This document shows positions 1 through 6,978 of a stretch of DNA of 39,867 nt, one piece after another. This stretch comes from a virus. The translations under genes were made by a program, and so were the position numbers. Each line of letters opens with the position of its first letter. The stretch's first letter is position 1. Under the pieces are notes generated by a model. That model had not been told where the DNA came from. It made no database searches and saw only the letters and a list, made by a program, of their open reading frames with translations. The stretch lies in IMG/VR virus record IMGVR_UViG_3300034418_005051, positions 1-39,867 of that record. One strand, given 5' to 3'.

Positions 1-2
1 TT

Positions 3-266
3 AGTTTGTGTCGGGCTCGCTAATTGACTGTCGTCAAGCGTGTCCTCAAGCCCAGCAAAGAGCGGTAAATCACGCACAGCCTTCGTGTATTGTTCCATAT
101 AATCGGACATGACATAAATTGTTGTTGATAATTCTCCAATGATATCCTGCGTGTTACGCAAAGCTTCTATAAAATCCGCATCTTGCGAATCAATCCAAGT
201 CTGCTCCGTCAGTTTCTTCGATATCGTCTCGAACGATACTTTCACCTTCATCACGTTGTTGCTCAT
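3..266 (-). CDS. Partial hypothetical protein running off the left edge
   Basis: An open frame begins at ATG 264-266 and stays open to the window edge, so the C-terminus is missing. About 88 residues are visible, starting MSNNVMKVSFETISKK. The start is supported by a GAGGAG Shine-Dalgarno sequence 7 bases upstream. The first 77 bases overlap the 3' end of the sigma-like gene in another frame. The visible part looks mainly helical and soluble, with no recognisable motif. If the two ends of the window are joined in a circle, this frame would reach a TGA at 39807-39809 and give a 108-aa protein with a basic C-terminus. I do not recognise the family. Confidence 0.6.
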   Translation of the reverse strand, partial: MSNNVMKVKVSFETISKKLTEQTWIDSQDADFIEALRNTQDIIGELSTTIYVMSDYMEQYTKAVRDLPLFAGLEDTLDDSQLASPTQT

Positions 267-888
267 TGACTTGCTCCTCTGTGTAATCTCTTTCCCTGCG
301 TGGTCGTTTACCACCCAAGAAGTTTATCAGGTTATTCATAGCGCGGTTCACGCGCATACGCGCAGCGTCCTGACTGATAGATAATTCCTTTGCTACTACC
401 GCTATGTCAAAGTTGTCTGCGAAACGTAAGTAAATCAGGTTGTATTGTTCTTCAGGTAATTTCTCTAGTGCGTGCTGGATATCTGCCATCATAGCAAACC
501 AATTACCACCCTCAGCAGCAACCTTCTTCGTGCTACTGAAGCCTAAATCTACGAGTGATGGTGCTACTAAATCTCCGCGCATTACCGCTGGAAGTAGTAG
601 TTCTACCACCTCTCGATCGTAGTAGTATAAGTCATCAACCTTGTACCCGACCGCGTTAGCCTTCTCTTTCTGACAGTAATCCTTAGCAGCATTACGCAAC
701 GAGCGCGCTATGAGCTTCGTTGATTGCTTGCCGTCAAGTGCTTCCCACACCTTCACCTTGTTAGGGTGTTCCAAGAACCATACCCAAAGTTCCTGCCTTA
801 TATCTTCGACAGGAACCATGTAGAACTTACGAGAAAACTCATACGCAATAGAAGCAACAAGATTCTCATAATGTTCTGTTATTACCAC
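190..888 (-). CDS. Sigma-70-like / HTH DNA-binding protein
   Basis: A 232-aa protein probably acting as a sigma-like transcription factor. An N-terminal helical part (visible pieces include VEDIRQELWVWFLEHP) resembles sigma region 2. Around residues 150-200 there is a region-4-like helix-turn-helix: LEKLPEEQYNLIYLRF followed by ELSISQDAARMRVNRAM. The acidic C-terminal tail (about 35 residues) overlaps the next gene. A longer frame could start at TTG 912. I prefer GTG 886-888 because it overlaps the stop of the upstream gene by a few bases, as most neighbours do, and has GGGAGA about 9 bases upstream. It closes the early block, so it could redirect host polymerase to phage promoters. That role is inferred. 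Confidence 0.7.
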   Translation of the reverse strand: MVITEHYENLVASIAYEFSRKFYMVPVEDIRQELWVWFLEHPNKVKVWEALDGKQSTKLIARSLRNAAKDYCQKEKANAVGYKVDDLYYYDREVVELLLPAVMRGDLVAPSLVDLGFSSTKKVAAEGGNWFAMMADIQHALEKLPEEQYNLIYLRFADNFDIAVVAKELSISQDAARMRVNRAMNNLINFLGGKRPRRERDYTEEQVNEQQRDEGESIVRDDIEETDGADLD

Positions 889-1646
889 GCGTACACTTCT
901 CCCTCTACGCAAAAGGAACGACCAATAATTGGAACATTCACGGGTGTTACGTTCGATCGACGAACATACAATACCGTGAATCCTTGTTGCCAGTTAGCAG
1001 CACCTGTTGATAGGTAATCTGCTTTATTTAGATCCATTAAGTGACCTACTTCGACTCCGAAAAGTCTATTGGAGATTCGACCATTGTAACCGACGTGATA
1101 ATGTTGGATTCCTTGGCGATGAGTGTGTCCACATACGACAGATAGTCCGATACGTCTTGCAAGGTTAAGCGCAGTTCCTCCCGCAGTTTGTAAAAGACTT
1201 CCCTCATCTCCGTGGGCAAGAGCCCATCCGGGCGCAAATTGCCAGATTTTATTGTGATAGGTAATATCAAGTTCATCGTATCGGAGCAACGCTTCATACT
1301 CCAATTCGCGCAATCCTGCAAGTGCTGGAGCGTACTTGTCGATGTAGTTTCCGATTCTATCTCCATGATTACTCCTCATCACATGAAAAGGTTTATCACC
1401 TAATGCATTCTTGAAACCTTCCATAATATTAGATGTCTTATCAAGACCTGCCTGTAAAGTCTTTGAGTATTCTGCTGCTCGTCCCTTGTTCCATCGTGAT
1501 GGTTCAGGGCTATCAGCCTCATCACCTACGCAGTATACTTCATCAGGCTCGAAGTCCTCAATGAATTCTTGAAGCGTAGTGATGGCCCTGCCATCGTGAC
1601 TAGGTGCTTGAATATCAGAAAGAACTACTATTTTCTTCAGTTTCAT
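882..1646 (-). CDS. Calcineurin-like metallophosphoesterase
   Basis: A 254-aa two-metal phosphoesterase. The canonical ligand motifs appear in order: SDIQ (D11), GDEAD (D42), SNHGD (N93-H94), AHGD (H145) and GHTHR (H174, H176). Length and motif spacing match the stand-alone phosphoesterases common in phages, which act on nucleotides, nucleic acid ends or phosphoproteins. The substrate cannot be read from the sequence. It is translationally coupled: the start at 1646 overlaps the HNH stop by 4 bases. Its place among replication genes suggests a DNA or nucleotide substrate, but that is inference. Confidence 0.85.
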   Translation of the reverse strand: MKLKKIVVLSDIQAPSHDGRAITTLQEFIEDFEPDEVYCVGDEADSPEPSRWNKGRAAEYSKTLQAGLDKTSNIMEGFKNALGDKPFHVMRSNHGDRIGNYIDKYAPALAGLRELEYEALLRYDELDITYHNKIWQFAPGWALAHGDEGSLLQTAGGTALNLARRIGLSVVCGHTHRQGIQHYHVGYNGRISNRLFGVEVGHLMDLNKADYLSTGAANWQQGFTVLYVRRSNVTPVNVPIIGRSFCVEGEVYAW

Positions 1647-1951
1647 CGCTTACCTTTTTTCTTTGTAGGGGGTTTTTTCTTTGCTCTACGCTTGTTTTCT
1701 TTAGCGACATTATCACTCTTACGTACTGCCCGAAGATTCGACGGGCGATCATCTCCACTACGTCCACCATTGTTTTTATGATCCACTTCTATATTTCGTG
1801 GTAGTGTTTTTCCTGTTCGCTTTTCGTATTCAACTCTTGCTTTGTTACTTGAAGTAGTAACAACAGTTCCATCTTTTTTCTTACGCTTGAACACATAGAT
1901 CTTCCTACCACCGTTTTGTTTACTACCTTTGTATGGTCCGAATATCTTCAT
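1643..1951 (-). CDS. HNH endonuclease, small
   Basis: A 102-aa very basic protein with an HNH core near its centre: EVDHKNNGGRSGDDRPSNLR (D-H, then N, then N-L), a metal-dependent nicking or cutting fold. The C-terminus is a run of Lys and Arg, as often seen in DNA-binding phage nucleases. ATG 1949-1951 overlaps the upstream TGA as ATGA. An alternative GTG at 1961-1963 lies 3-4 bases after AGAGG and would add four residues. It could be a free-standing homing nuclease or take part in DNA processing. Context among replication genes does not decide. Confidence 0.8.
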   Translation of the reverse strand: MKIFGPYKGSKQNGGRKIYVFKRKKKDGTVVTTSSNKARVEYEKRTGKTLPRNIEVDHKNNGGRSGDDRPSNLRAVRKSDNVAKENKRRAKKKPPTKKKGKR

Positions 1952-2289
1952 TCTTGGGGCCACTTTCCTCTCAGTACCATCATCGATATGATGGAATAGT
2001 TTGCTAAGTCCTTGAAAGAATCCTCAAGAGATTCATTCTCAGGACTACTGCCCGAATCTATTAGATGGTTGATACGAGCAATCTTGTCGTGCATACGAAC
2101 GCGGAGCCCATTAAGAGCTCCGCCCGGTGAGTGAGAAATATTCTTTGGTCCGTAGTCCTTGTGCTTCTTGAGTAGAAGGGAAGCCAACTCATCAGCAATA
2201 TCTAGAACATCAAATTCAAAGTTATCTGTGTCATCTAATAACTTGTACGCTTTCTCAGTAAGAGTCCACACTTCAGCACTACTTGTCAT
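1948..2289 (-). CDS. DUF1599 / Nmad1-like protein
   Basis: A 113-aa protein matching the DUF1599 (nucleotide modification associated domain 1) pattern from memory: KKHKDYGPKNIS, then LNGLRVRMHDKIARINHL, then ESLEDSFKDLANYSIISMMV and a final GKW. The family has been linked by gene neighbourhood to nucleotide or base modification in phages, but its biochemistry is not settled to my knowledge. It overlaps the gene upstream by 11 bases and the HNH gene downstream by 4. No base-modifying enzyme is recognisable next to it. Confidence 0.75.
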   Translation of the reverse strand: MTSSAEVWTLTEKAYKLLDDTDNFEFDVLDIADELASLLLKKHKDYGPKNISHSPGGALNGLRVRMHDKIARINHLIDSGSSPENESLEDSFKDLANYSIISMMVLRGKWPQE

Positions 2290-2641
2290 GCTTTTTACCT
2301 TCCTCTATAAGCATCTTCTCTAAACCATTGTAAACTTCGTGCATCTCTGTGTGTACAAGTACTTCCTCCATGAAATCAGCAAGTAATCCCTCTCCTGCGT
2401 TCATAAAGACTAGAGCAGTGCTCTGCACGCATTCGTATGCATCTTGGTACTTGTTTTCCATAATCAAGTTATTGAGTGTTGATAGAAACTGAAACACATC
2501 AAATGTGTAGTTACGAGTCAGACGTACGCCCCACTCGTATTGAACGTCGTTATGCCCAAGGAAGTCAAAGATATCTCTAAACTGGTCACCACAGTTACAT
2601 TCATATCGACCATCATGGTCAGGAATTAATGGCTTATCCAC
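2279..2641 (-). CDS. Hypothetical protein with Cys/His N-terminus
   Basis: A 120-aa acidic protein. The N-terminus carries YECNCGDQF and, further on, DFLGHND, which could form a small Cys/His zinc site. The rest is helical (FLSTLNNLIMENKYQDAYEC and following). I do not recognise the family. It overlaps the end of the primase gene by 8 bases and the DUF1599 gene by 11, so it is part of the coupled replication operon. Confidence 0.7.
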   Translation of the reverse strand: MDKPLIPDHDGRYECNCGDQFRDIFDFLGHNDVQYEWGVRLTRNYTFDVFQFLSTLNNLIMENKYQDAYECVQSTALVFMNAGEGLLADFMEEVLVHTEMHEVYNGLEKMLIEEGKKHDK

Positions 2642-3260
2642 GTACGCTCGCTATCTTATTCTTAAAGAAATCAGGACCTTCCTGACGATACATTGAATTT
2701 ACATCTTCTCCTTCAGGCATCTGAATCACAGTCAAACCTGAGAGTTCTCTTGCGAGAGACTTTGCGAACTCGTGTCCTGCGTTGTCTCCATCGGCAAATA
2801 AGAACACATTGTCAAAGTCAGCCAAGAGCCTAGTGTAATGCTTCTTCCAATTGTTAACACCTGGAACACCCACGGCAGGTAGGTTGCAGACAACATCGAG
2901 CGTGATGGTGTCAATCTCACCTTCAGCAATACAAATGTATGAGCCCGCTCTGAAAAAAGCTCCGACATTATAGAGGCGAGTTGTTGCCCCACTAAGCCCC
3001 ATGTACCTTGGCTCTTCATCTCCGAGCGCTCTAAAACGCAAGTCGACCACACCCGACCTAGTGAGGTACGGAATAGAGAGACGTCCTGAGTAAGCTTCAT
3101 GACCCGTTAACGGATCTAACACGACGCCCAAGCGAGCCTGACGTGCTTGCTCTAGAGAGATTCCCCGTTCTGCGAGGTATTCCTCCGCTTCGTGTATTGC
3201 GCTGTGGTAATACTTTGCCGCTCGCGTTAAGGATTCTCTCTGCGATGCTGAGTGCTTCAC
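2634..3260 (-). CDS. DNA primase TOPRIM part (C-terminal, second frame)
   Basis: A 208-aa frame carrying the catalytic part of a DnaG-type primase. EAEEYLAERGISLEQA is the usual linker region before the core, and RLSIPYLTRSG and RALGDEEPRY follow. The TOPRIM motifs are CIAEGEIDTITL (Glu) and VFLFADGDNAGHEFA (DxD). The zinc-binding part is in another frame (3097-3471), and the two overlap by 164 bases. Alone it would start at GTG 3258-3260, with AAGGGG 9 bases upstream. Its first 11 residues look unlike primase, whereas primase-like sequence starts at LTRAAKYYH. A +1 shift at 3228 would join the two frames into one 278-aa primase. Either two proteins are made, or a frameshift links them. Confidence 0.8.
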   Translation of the reverse strand: MKHSASQRESLTRAAKYYHSAIHEAEEYLAERGISLEQARQARLGVVLDPLTGHEAYSGRLSIPYLTRSGVVDLRFRALGDEEPRYMGLSGATTRLYNVGAFFRAGSYICIAEGEIDTITLDVVCNLPAVGVPGVNNWKKHYTRLLADFDNVFLFADGDNAGHEFAKSLARELSGLTVIQMPEGEDVNSMYRQEGPDFFKNKIASVRG

Positions 3261-3471
3261 GAAACTGTACCCCTTCCTTGTTCATGATGAGTGAAAACCC
3301 ATCTCCTTTTACTTGGCATGCGAAGCAACAGAATACACCTTCATCTGTATTCGCGCTAGCCGAATTATGTGTGTCATCGTGGAACGGACACTTCATAGAA
3401 AACCAACCACGACGTGTTGGTACACGAGCACCATAGTGCTCTAAAATCGCTGATATATCAGGCTTTTCCAC
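3097..3471 (-). CDS. DNA primase zinc-binding domain (CHC2, first frame)
   Basis: A 124-aa frame with the DnaG CHC2 zinc motif: CPFHDD (C28, H31), then FCCFACQVKGDGFSLI (C49, C52), then QFREALSIAERIL. This domain recognises template and is normally fused to the TOPRIM core. After residue 81 the frame turns into low-complexity basic sequence ending RRVRSVNGS, with no primase character, while the primase sequence continues in the +1 frame. At the switch point (3225-3231) the bases read CTT AAC G, where a Leu tRNA could slip from CTT to TTA. The start overlaps the resolvase gene by 14 bases. Indel error, real mutation and recoding are all open. Confidence 0.8.
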   Translation of the reverse strand: MEKPDISAILEHYGARVPTRRGWFSMKCPFHDDTHNSASANTDEGVFCCFACQVKGDGFSLIMNKEGVQFREALSIAERILNASGKVLPQRNTRSGGIPRRTGNLSRASTSGSLGRRVRSVNGS

Positions 3472-3805
3472 TATCTATTGCCTTTCGTAAGAGTTCTATC
3501 CATACTGATACAGGCATTGTAGCATACCAGTCAGCAGGGTTGCCTTTGCCCTTACGTTTGTGAATCACAGCACCAGTCCAAGCTTTAGCATTAACTGTTT
3601 CAACTTCTAGTTCTGCTAACCATCCAGCAAGATCTAATTTGGCATGGTTCTTAACTTCGATGCAGACACCATTGATGCCTGAGATATCTCCCTTATCAAG
3701 AGTAGCCCCCGCAAGCCTTCTTTCAGCATACGGGAACCACTCTTGCAGGTATTTAACTAAGTCACGTTCTGCTTGAGAACCCTTAATCTTTGACCTGCTT
3801 GACAT
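3458..3805 (-). CDS. PD-(D/E)XK nuclease, Holliday-junction-resolvase-like
   Basis: A 115-aa nuclease of the small Hjc/VRR-NUC kind. The N-terminal helix KGSQAERDLVKYLQEWFP is followed by AERRLAGATLDKGDISGI and CIEVKNHAKLDLAGWLAELE. These provide the acidic Asp and the E-x-K catalytic core. Such enzymes cleave branched recombination or replication intermediates before packaging. The start abuts the stop of the transglycosylase gene (TAAATG) and the gene end overlaps the primase start. Substrate specificity is inferred from the family and from its place beside primase. Confidence 0.75.
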   Translation of the reverse strand: MSSRSKIKGSQAERDLVKYLQEWFPYAERRLAGATLDKGDISGINGVCIEVKNHAKLDLAGWLAELEVETVNAKAWTGAVIHKRKGKGNPADWYATMPVSVWIELLRKAIDSGKA

Positions 3806-4231
3806 TTAGTACCAACCATTCCTTTGCCAAAAAGCCCAGGCACGCTCAGGCGTACCATAGCGGTGAACGATGTACTTCAGTCCTTTATTCACTTGATATT
3901 CAATTGTAGAGTTACGTGGTGTATTAAGTACCTGCGCTATTCCATACGCAGATGAGCGAGGATTCTTAGCCTTGTAGTTCCAGGCAGATTCCTTGCCCCA
4001 TAGTTTTGCGAGTGCAGACCATTGACGATCTCCATTTTTGAACATTTCATTCACCCGATAACGAGCGAATATCTTTGCTTTAGTCTTGTGATCGATCGGT
4101 TGGATTGCGAACAGTTGCTTGCACCCAACCTCTTGGTGTGTCGATTTCACTAACCAAGCACCCACAGCGTGGGGCAAGGTAGCCACAAAAAGTGCAATCG
4201 CGGATAGCATTGATACTGTTGTTAGTTTCAT
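3806..4231 (-). CDS. Secreted lytic transglycosylase-like protein
   Basis: A 141-aa protein with a signal peptide (MKLTTV, then hydrophobic LSAIALFVATLPHAVGA, cut near residue 25) and a short lysozyme-like SLT domain. LWGKESAWNYKAKNPRSSA contains the likely catalytic Glu81. AYGIAQ (95-100), NKGLKYIVHRYGTPERAW and the C-terminal FWQRNGWY complete the actinobacterial/phage transglycosylase pattern. The start follows GGAGGAAAG and overlaps the upstream stop as ATGA. It lies among early replication genes, far from the holin/endolysin pair, so it may act on the wall early or be displayed outside the cell rather than cause lysis. Confidence 0.8.
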   Translation of the reverse strand: MKLTTVSMLSAIALFVATLPHAVGAWLVKSTHQEVGCKQLFAIQPIDHKTKAKIFARYRVNEMFKNGDRQWSALAKLWGKESAWNYKAKNPRSSAYGIAQVLNTPRNSTIEYQVNKGLKYIVHRYGTPERAWAFWQRNGWY

Positions 4232-4431
4232 CTTTCCTCCGTTGGAGCGGTTGCTTGTGTTCCACAGTCAGCACACTCCATATCTAAGAAATACATCCCT
4301 ATCGTACCATCCTCATCGAATGTTACTTTAAGGTTCCATAAGAAACTACCACACACACATACCGTGGTTGGTTTACCACGTATATCCATCGCCCGAGTGT
4401 AGTCAGGACGTAACTCGGTTATGTCTTTCAC
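4228..4431 (-). CDS. Small zinc-ribbon hypothetical protein
   Basis: A 67-aa acidic protein with a split zinc ribbon: VCVCGSF (C-x-C) and, 20-odd residues on, CADCGT (C-x2-C). No other motif is visible. The frame is open back to TTG 4464, but GTG 4429-4431 forms a GTGA overlap with the stop of the proteasome-like gene, the coupling used throughout this operon, so I place the start there. Small zinc ribbons of this kind are common in actinophages without assigned function. Confidence 0.65.
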   Translation of the reverse strand: MKDITELRPDYTRAMDIRGKPTTVCVCGSFLWNLKVTFDEDGTIGMYFLDMECADCGTQATAPTEER

Positions 4432-4988
4432 TTGCTCTGCGTAACTATTTGTATAGGTAGGCAAGTGTTGATGTCAAGCCTACAGGAGATAGCAAGGGCT
4501 TTCTTCGCTATCAAAGTAGCAGCTTGAACTGACTTGATCTTCTTTGTATCCACCGAGTGGAGATACCCAAGAGCGAACGAGCCACCAGAGCCAGCAGCAT
4601 AATAACCTGACTCTGTACATAAGAAGGACATATCATCACCTATAGAAAACAATTTACCATTGAATCCTAATAAATATTGGAATGAAATTTCCTTCTTATC
4701 TTCCCCTTCTAAGTCAAAGCCATTAACCTTAAAGGCTTCAAGCATAGAGGGAATAATAGATTTACCCATGAATTGAATCTCATCACCTTGTTTGTAGACA
4801 GGTGGATTCCAGTTGTAAGTCAAGATATCTCCCGGACGAGCATCGCCTGAGATACCTAAAATATATTTACCAATGCGTATAATCTTGGGTGTCTTGGGAG
4901 AGATGATGCGCTGGTTATCTTCGGTTATTTGCGAATCGGCTGCCATGACTATAAAGTCTTTGCCTTGTATTCCGACTATTGTTGTCAC
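4428..4988 (-). CDS. Proteasome beta / HslV-like Ntn hydrolase
   Basis: A 186-aa protein with the look of a proteasome beta-type peptidase. It begins M-TTIVGIQGKDFIVMAADSQ. Removing Met exposes Thr2 as N-terminal nucleophile, and Asp18 then falls at proteasome position 17. SPKTPKIIRIGKYILGISGD supplies a Lys near position 33 (K35), and YYAAGSGGSFALGYL matches the SGG loop that holds the proteasome's active-site Ser. It is shorter than cellular 20S beta subunits (no propeptide) and close to HslV length. Start is GTG 4986-4988 with AGGGAG 7 bases upstream. No ATPase partner is encoded here. It could form its own ring, join or poison the host proteasome, or process phage proteins. Those roles are inference. 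Confidence 0.8.
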   Translation of the reverse strand: MTTIVGIQGKDFIVMAADSQITEDNQRIISPKTPKIIRIGKYILGISGDARPGDILTYNWNPPVYKQGDEIQFMGKSIIPSMLEAFKVNGFDLEGEDKKEISFQYLLGFNGKLFSIGDDMSFLCTESGYYAAGSGGSFALGYLHSVDTKKIKSVQAATLIAKKALAISCRLDINTCLPIQIVTQSK

Positions 4989-4999
4989 CAGCGCACTCC

Positions 5000-5785
5000 C
5001 TATACTCTCTCTACGTCCGATACGTTCATTACTTCAGGATTGAATTGGAGCCAAAACGCATCTTCCCCTGAAGCGTTTGCCTTACCGTAACGATTCTTTA
5101 CAGAGGCGACTGCCAAAAATCCTGGAGCATTTGAACCCACAGTCAGAATTAATGCTGGTAACTGAGCAACCATTCCCTGCAGCGCAGAGCGTGGTTGGCA
5201 CGGATTTCCAGGATATGACTCTTTCGTGTGGTGTAGTACTAGCACCGCAGCATTGGTGTCACGGGCTAGATATTTGAGTTCCTTAATGGTAGAACGCATG
5301 CCAGCGAATTCTTCTCCTGAATCGTTAGCAACATCCATTAAGTTATCGACAACGATGAGTGTAGGAGAGCATCCCCATAACTCCTCGAATGCCAATACTT
5401 CATTATCTAAATCAGCCAAAGTCGGGGCTGACTCAAAGGACCAAAAGATATGTCCTGATTGTTCGTTAATAATCTTTCGTGAGTTATCTACATCTTCAAT
5501 TAACATCTGCTCTGCTTCTGTTTGGTTACGTCCAGTAATCATAGACAACAGTCGCATAGCCATCGTGTGAGCATTAGTATCCGCGCTAACGTATAGCGTT
5601 GGGACTTTTGATCTCAACGCTATCGCTAGTGCAAGTGTTGATTTGCCAACACCAGGAGTGCCAGCAATCATGGAGACTTCTGCTCGGCGTATTACAACCT
5701 TGTTGGTATCAAAGGTACGGAAAACCGTAGGTAACGGCTCACCGCCAATGTCTTTGCTACCAACAGCACGAGCAAGAGTTCTCAT
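5000..5785 (-). CDS. DnaB/RecA-like ATPase, probable replicative helicase
   Basis: A 261-aa P-loop ATPase of the RecA/DnaB fold. Walker A GTPGVGKST is at 42-50, TLYVSADT at about 63-70 is the second strand, Walker B TLIVVDN is at 142-148, and VLVLHHTKES at 181-190 is the sensor strand. It lacks the N-terminal domain of full DnaB (about 450 aa), so it is a core-only phage helicase or a loader-like ATPase. It sits next to the SSB-like, RecB-like and primase genes, which supports a replication role. The best alternative is a RecA/KaiC-like recombination ATPase. Confidence 0.75.
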   Translation of the reverse strand: MRTLARAVGSKDIGGEPLPTVFRTFDTNKVVIRRAEVSMIAGTPGVGKSTLALAIALRSKVPTLYVSADTNAHTMAMRLLSMITGRNQTEAEQMLIEDVDNSRKIINEQSGHIFWSFESAPTLADLDNEVLAFEELWGCSPTLIVVDNLMDVANDSGEEFAGMRSTIKELKYLARDTNAAVLVLHHTKESYPGNPCQPRSALQGMVAQLPALILTVGSNAPGFLAVASVKNRYGKANASGEDAFWLQFNPEVMNVSDVERV

Positions 5786-5788
5786 AGT

Positions 5789-6202
5789 TTAGAACGAACT
5801 CCATTCAGGATCGTTACGGCGGATCCATTGTGGTTCGCATTGATCAGGTGTTCCCTTAGGTGAAGGACACATGTATGCCTTCCAAGGGCCTTTAGCTCCT
5901 GCACCTGTGCGAGTTTGCATTGGACCATGTTTACATGCTCTACCAACAGGTGCGGTAGATGGTGTAAAGGTTTGTGTTGGAGCAGGTGTTACGCCTAGTG
6001 GTGCTAGGTTTGCAACTGCTTGTGCGATATTGGTAGGCGCACCAACGAGTGAACTAGCCATAGTGGTGAGCAGTCCATCTGCATCCACGCTGCCTAGCGC
6101 TGAGTCAAGGTTAGCCTTGAATTCAGCAAAATTATCTCCGCCAATAACGAAGATACGACCATCAGGAAGTTTGCTACTTACCTGATATTTCGATACGGTC
6201 AT
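5789..6202 (-). CDS. Zinc-binding, SSB-like replication-associated protein
   Basis: A 137-aa protein with two parts. Residues 1-60 have a small alpha/beta look (ISKLPDG-type beta hairpin region, FVIGGDNFAEFKANL). After a Pro/Thr linker (APTQTFTPSTAP) comes a probable zinc knuckle: CKHGPMQTRTG, GPWKAYMCPSPKGTPDQCEP. The C/H...C...C arrangement resembles short zinc proteins that actinophages place next to helicase and recombination nuclease genes and that are often called ssDNA-binding. The start overlaps the nuclease gene by 4 bases. Function is a context-based guess. Confidence 0.6.
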   Translation of the reverse strand: MTVSKYQVSSKLPDGRIFVIGGDNFAEFKANLDSALGSVDADGLLTTMASSLVGAPTNIAQAVANLAPLGVTPAPTQTFTPSTAPVGRACKHGPMQTRTGAGAKGPWKAYMCPSPKGTPDQCEPQWIRRNDPEWSSF

Positions 6203-6978
6203 TTGCTTTCCTTTCTTGTTAGGTTACCGTTAAGCCATTTACAGTGAGAGATTAATCCACATCTGCCACAACTATTCAGGTTGGGCAAGAATATGTCAGC
6301 CTTACGTGCTTTGTCAAAACCATTAAACATATCCTCAATACGTTCAGGAGATAGGTGGTCGATATTCCACAAGGATATGTGACCGGTACGTGCATCCCAA
6401 AAACCAGCCTTATCGACTGATATACCTTGCTTATCTAATGCCCAAGCATAGACAGCAAGTTGAAGGGGGTGTCTTTGGGATGACGCACCAGTTTTGATAT
6501 CGACGAGCACACGATTCCCGTCGAAATCAGTCAGTACGCGATCGATGGCTAACTTGACCAGAGTATCGCCAACAGGTATCTCGTACTGTTTCTCGATAAA
6601 ATCTTCGTATACAGACCAGCCTTTATCAGGGTACATAAAGTCTGTCCAACGCTCCAACATCCATCTACCTTCGCCATACCACCAAGAGATATCTTCTCTA
6701 CTGCGGTATTCCCAAGTATTCATGTCACCATGAAGCGCTTCATCTTCTTTAATCTGTTGGAACCATACTTCATTCCACAGTTCATCTAAGTTATTAGTTG
6801 TGCCTACTTCGAATTTGTCCCACAGTTCTGTGGCTTTATGTACAGCAGAACCACCTGTGAACCATACTGCATGTTTCTCAGGAACTTGCTCTACTTTAGT
6901 TAGATAGTATTTCCAACCACATTCCTGCCAAGTATTGAAGGAGGAATAGGATATATGTTTAGGTAATTGTTTGCTCAT
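6199..6978 (-). CDS. RecB/Cas4-family PD-(D/E)XK nuclease with Fe-S cysteines
   Basis: A 259-aa exonuclease of the RecB C-terminal/Cas4 type. ISYSSFNTWQEC opens the domain, GGSAVHKA (His47) is motif I, and LAIDRVLTDFDG with VLVDIKTG (D160, K162) is the catalytic core. QLAVYAWAL is the helical Q-x3-Y motif. Four cysteines are placed as in 4Fe-4S members: C20 near the N-terminus, and C237, C240 and C246 at the end (CGRCGLISHC). It probably resects DNA ends during recombination-dependent replication or helps degrade host DNA. ATG 6976-6978 overlaps the upstream stop as ATGA. An upstream TTG (6984) is possible but adds only two residues. Confidence 0.85.
   Translation of the reverse strand: MSKQLPKHISYSSFNTWQECGWKYYLTKVEQVPEKHAVWFTGGSAVHKATELWDKFEVGTTNNLDELWNEVWFQQIKEDEALHGDMNTWEYRSREDISWWYGEGRWMLERWTDFMYPDKGWSVYEDFIEKQYEIPVGDTLVKLAIDRVLTDFDGNRVLVDIKTGASSQRHPLQLAVYAWALDKQGISVDKAGFWDARTGHISLWNIDHLSPERIEDMFNGFDKARKADIFLPNLNSCGRCGLISHCKWLNGNLTRKESK

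Noticed and set aside
1046-1366. Open frame of 106 codons inside the metallophosphoesterase gene, same strand
   Set aside because: It lies wholly inside a gene with all metal-binding motifs, has no family look, and its composition follows the other frame.
2732-3100. Open frame of 122 codons inside the primase TOPRIM part
   Set aside because: The TOPRIM motifs are in the other frame; this one has no recognisable sequence.
4228-4464. Longer version of the small zinc-ribbon gene starting at TTG 4464
   Set aside because: No ribosome site before TTG; the GTGA overlap at 4431 fits the coupling used by neighbours.
6199-6978. Cas4 proper, implying a CRISPR link
   Set aside because: The four-Cys nuclease layout is shared by RecB-type phage exonucleases, and no cas1/cas2 or repeats are present.
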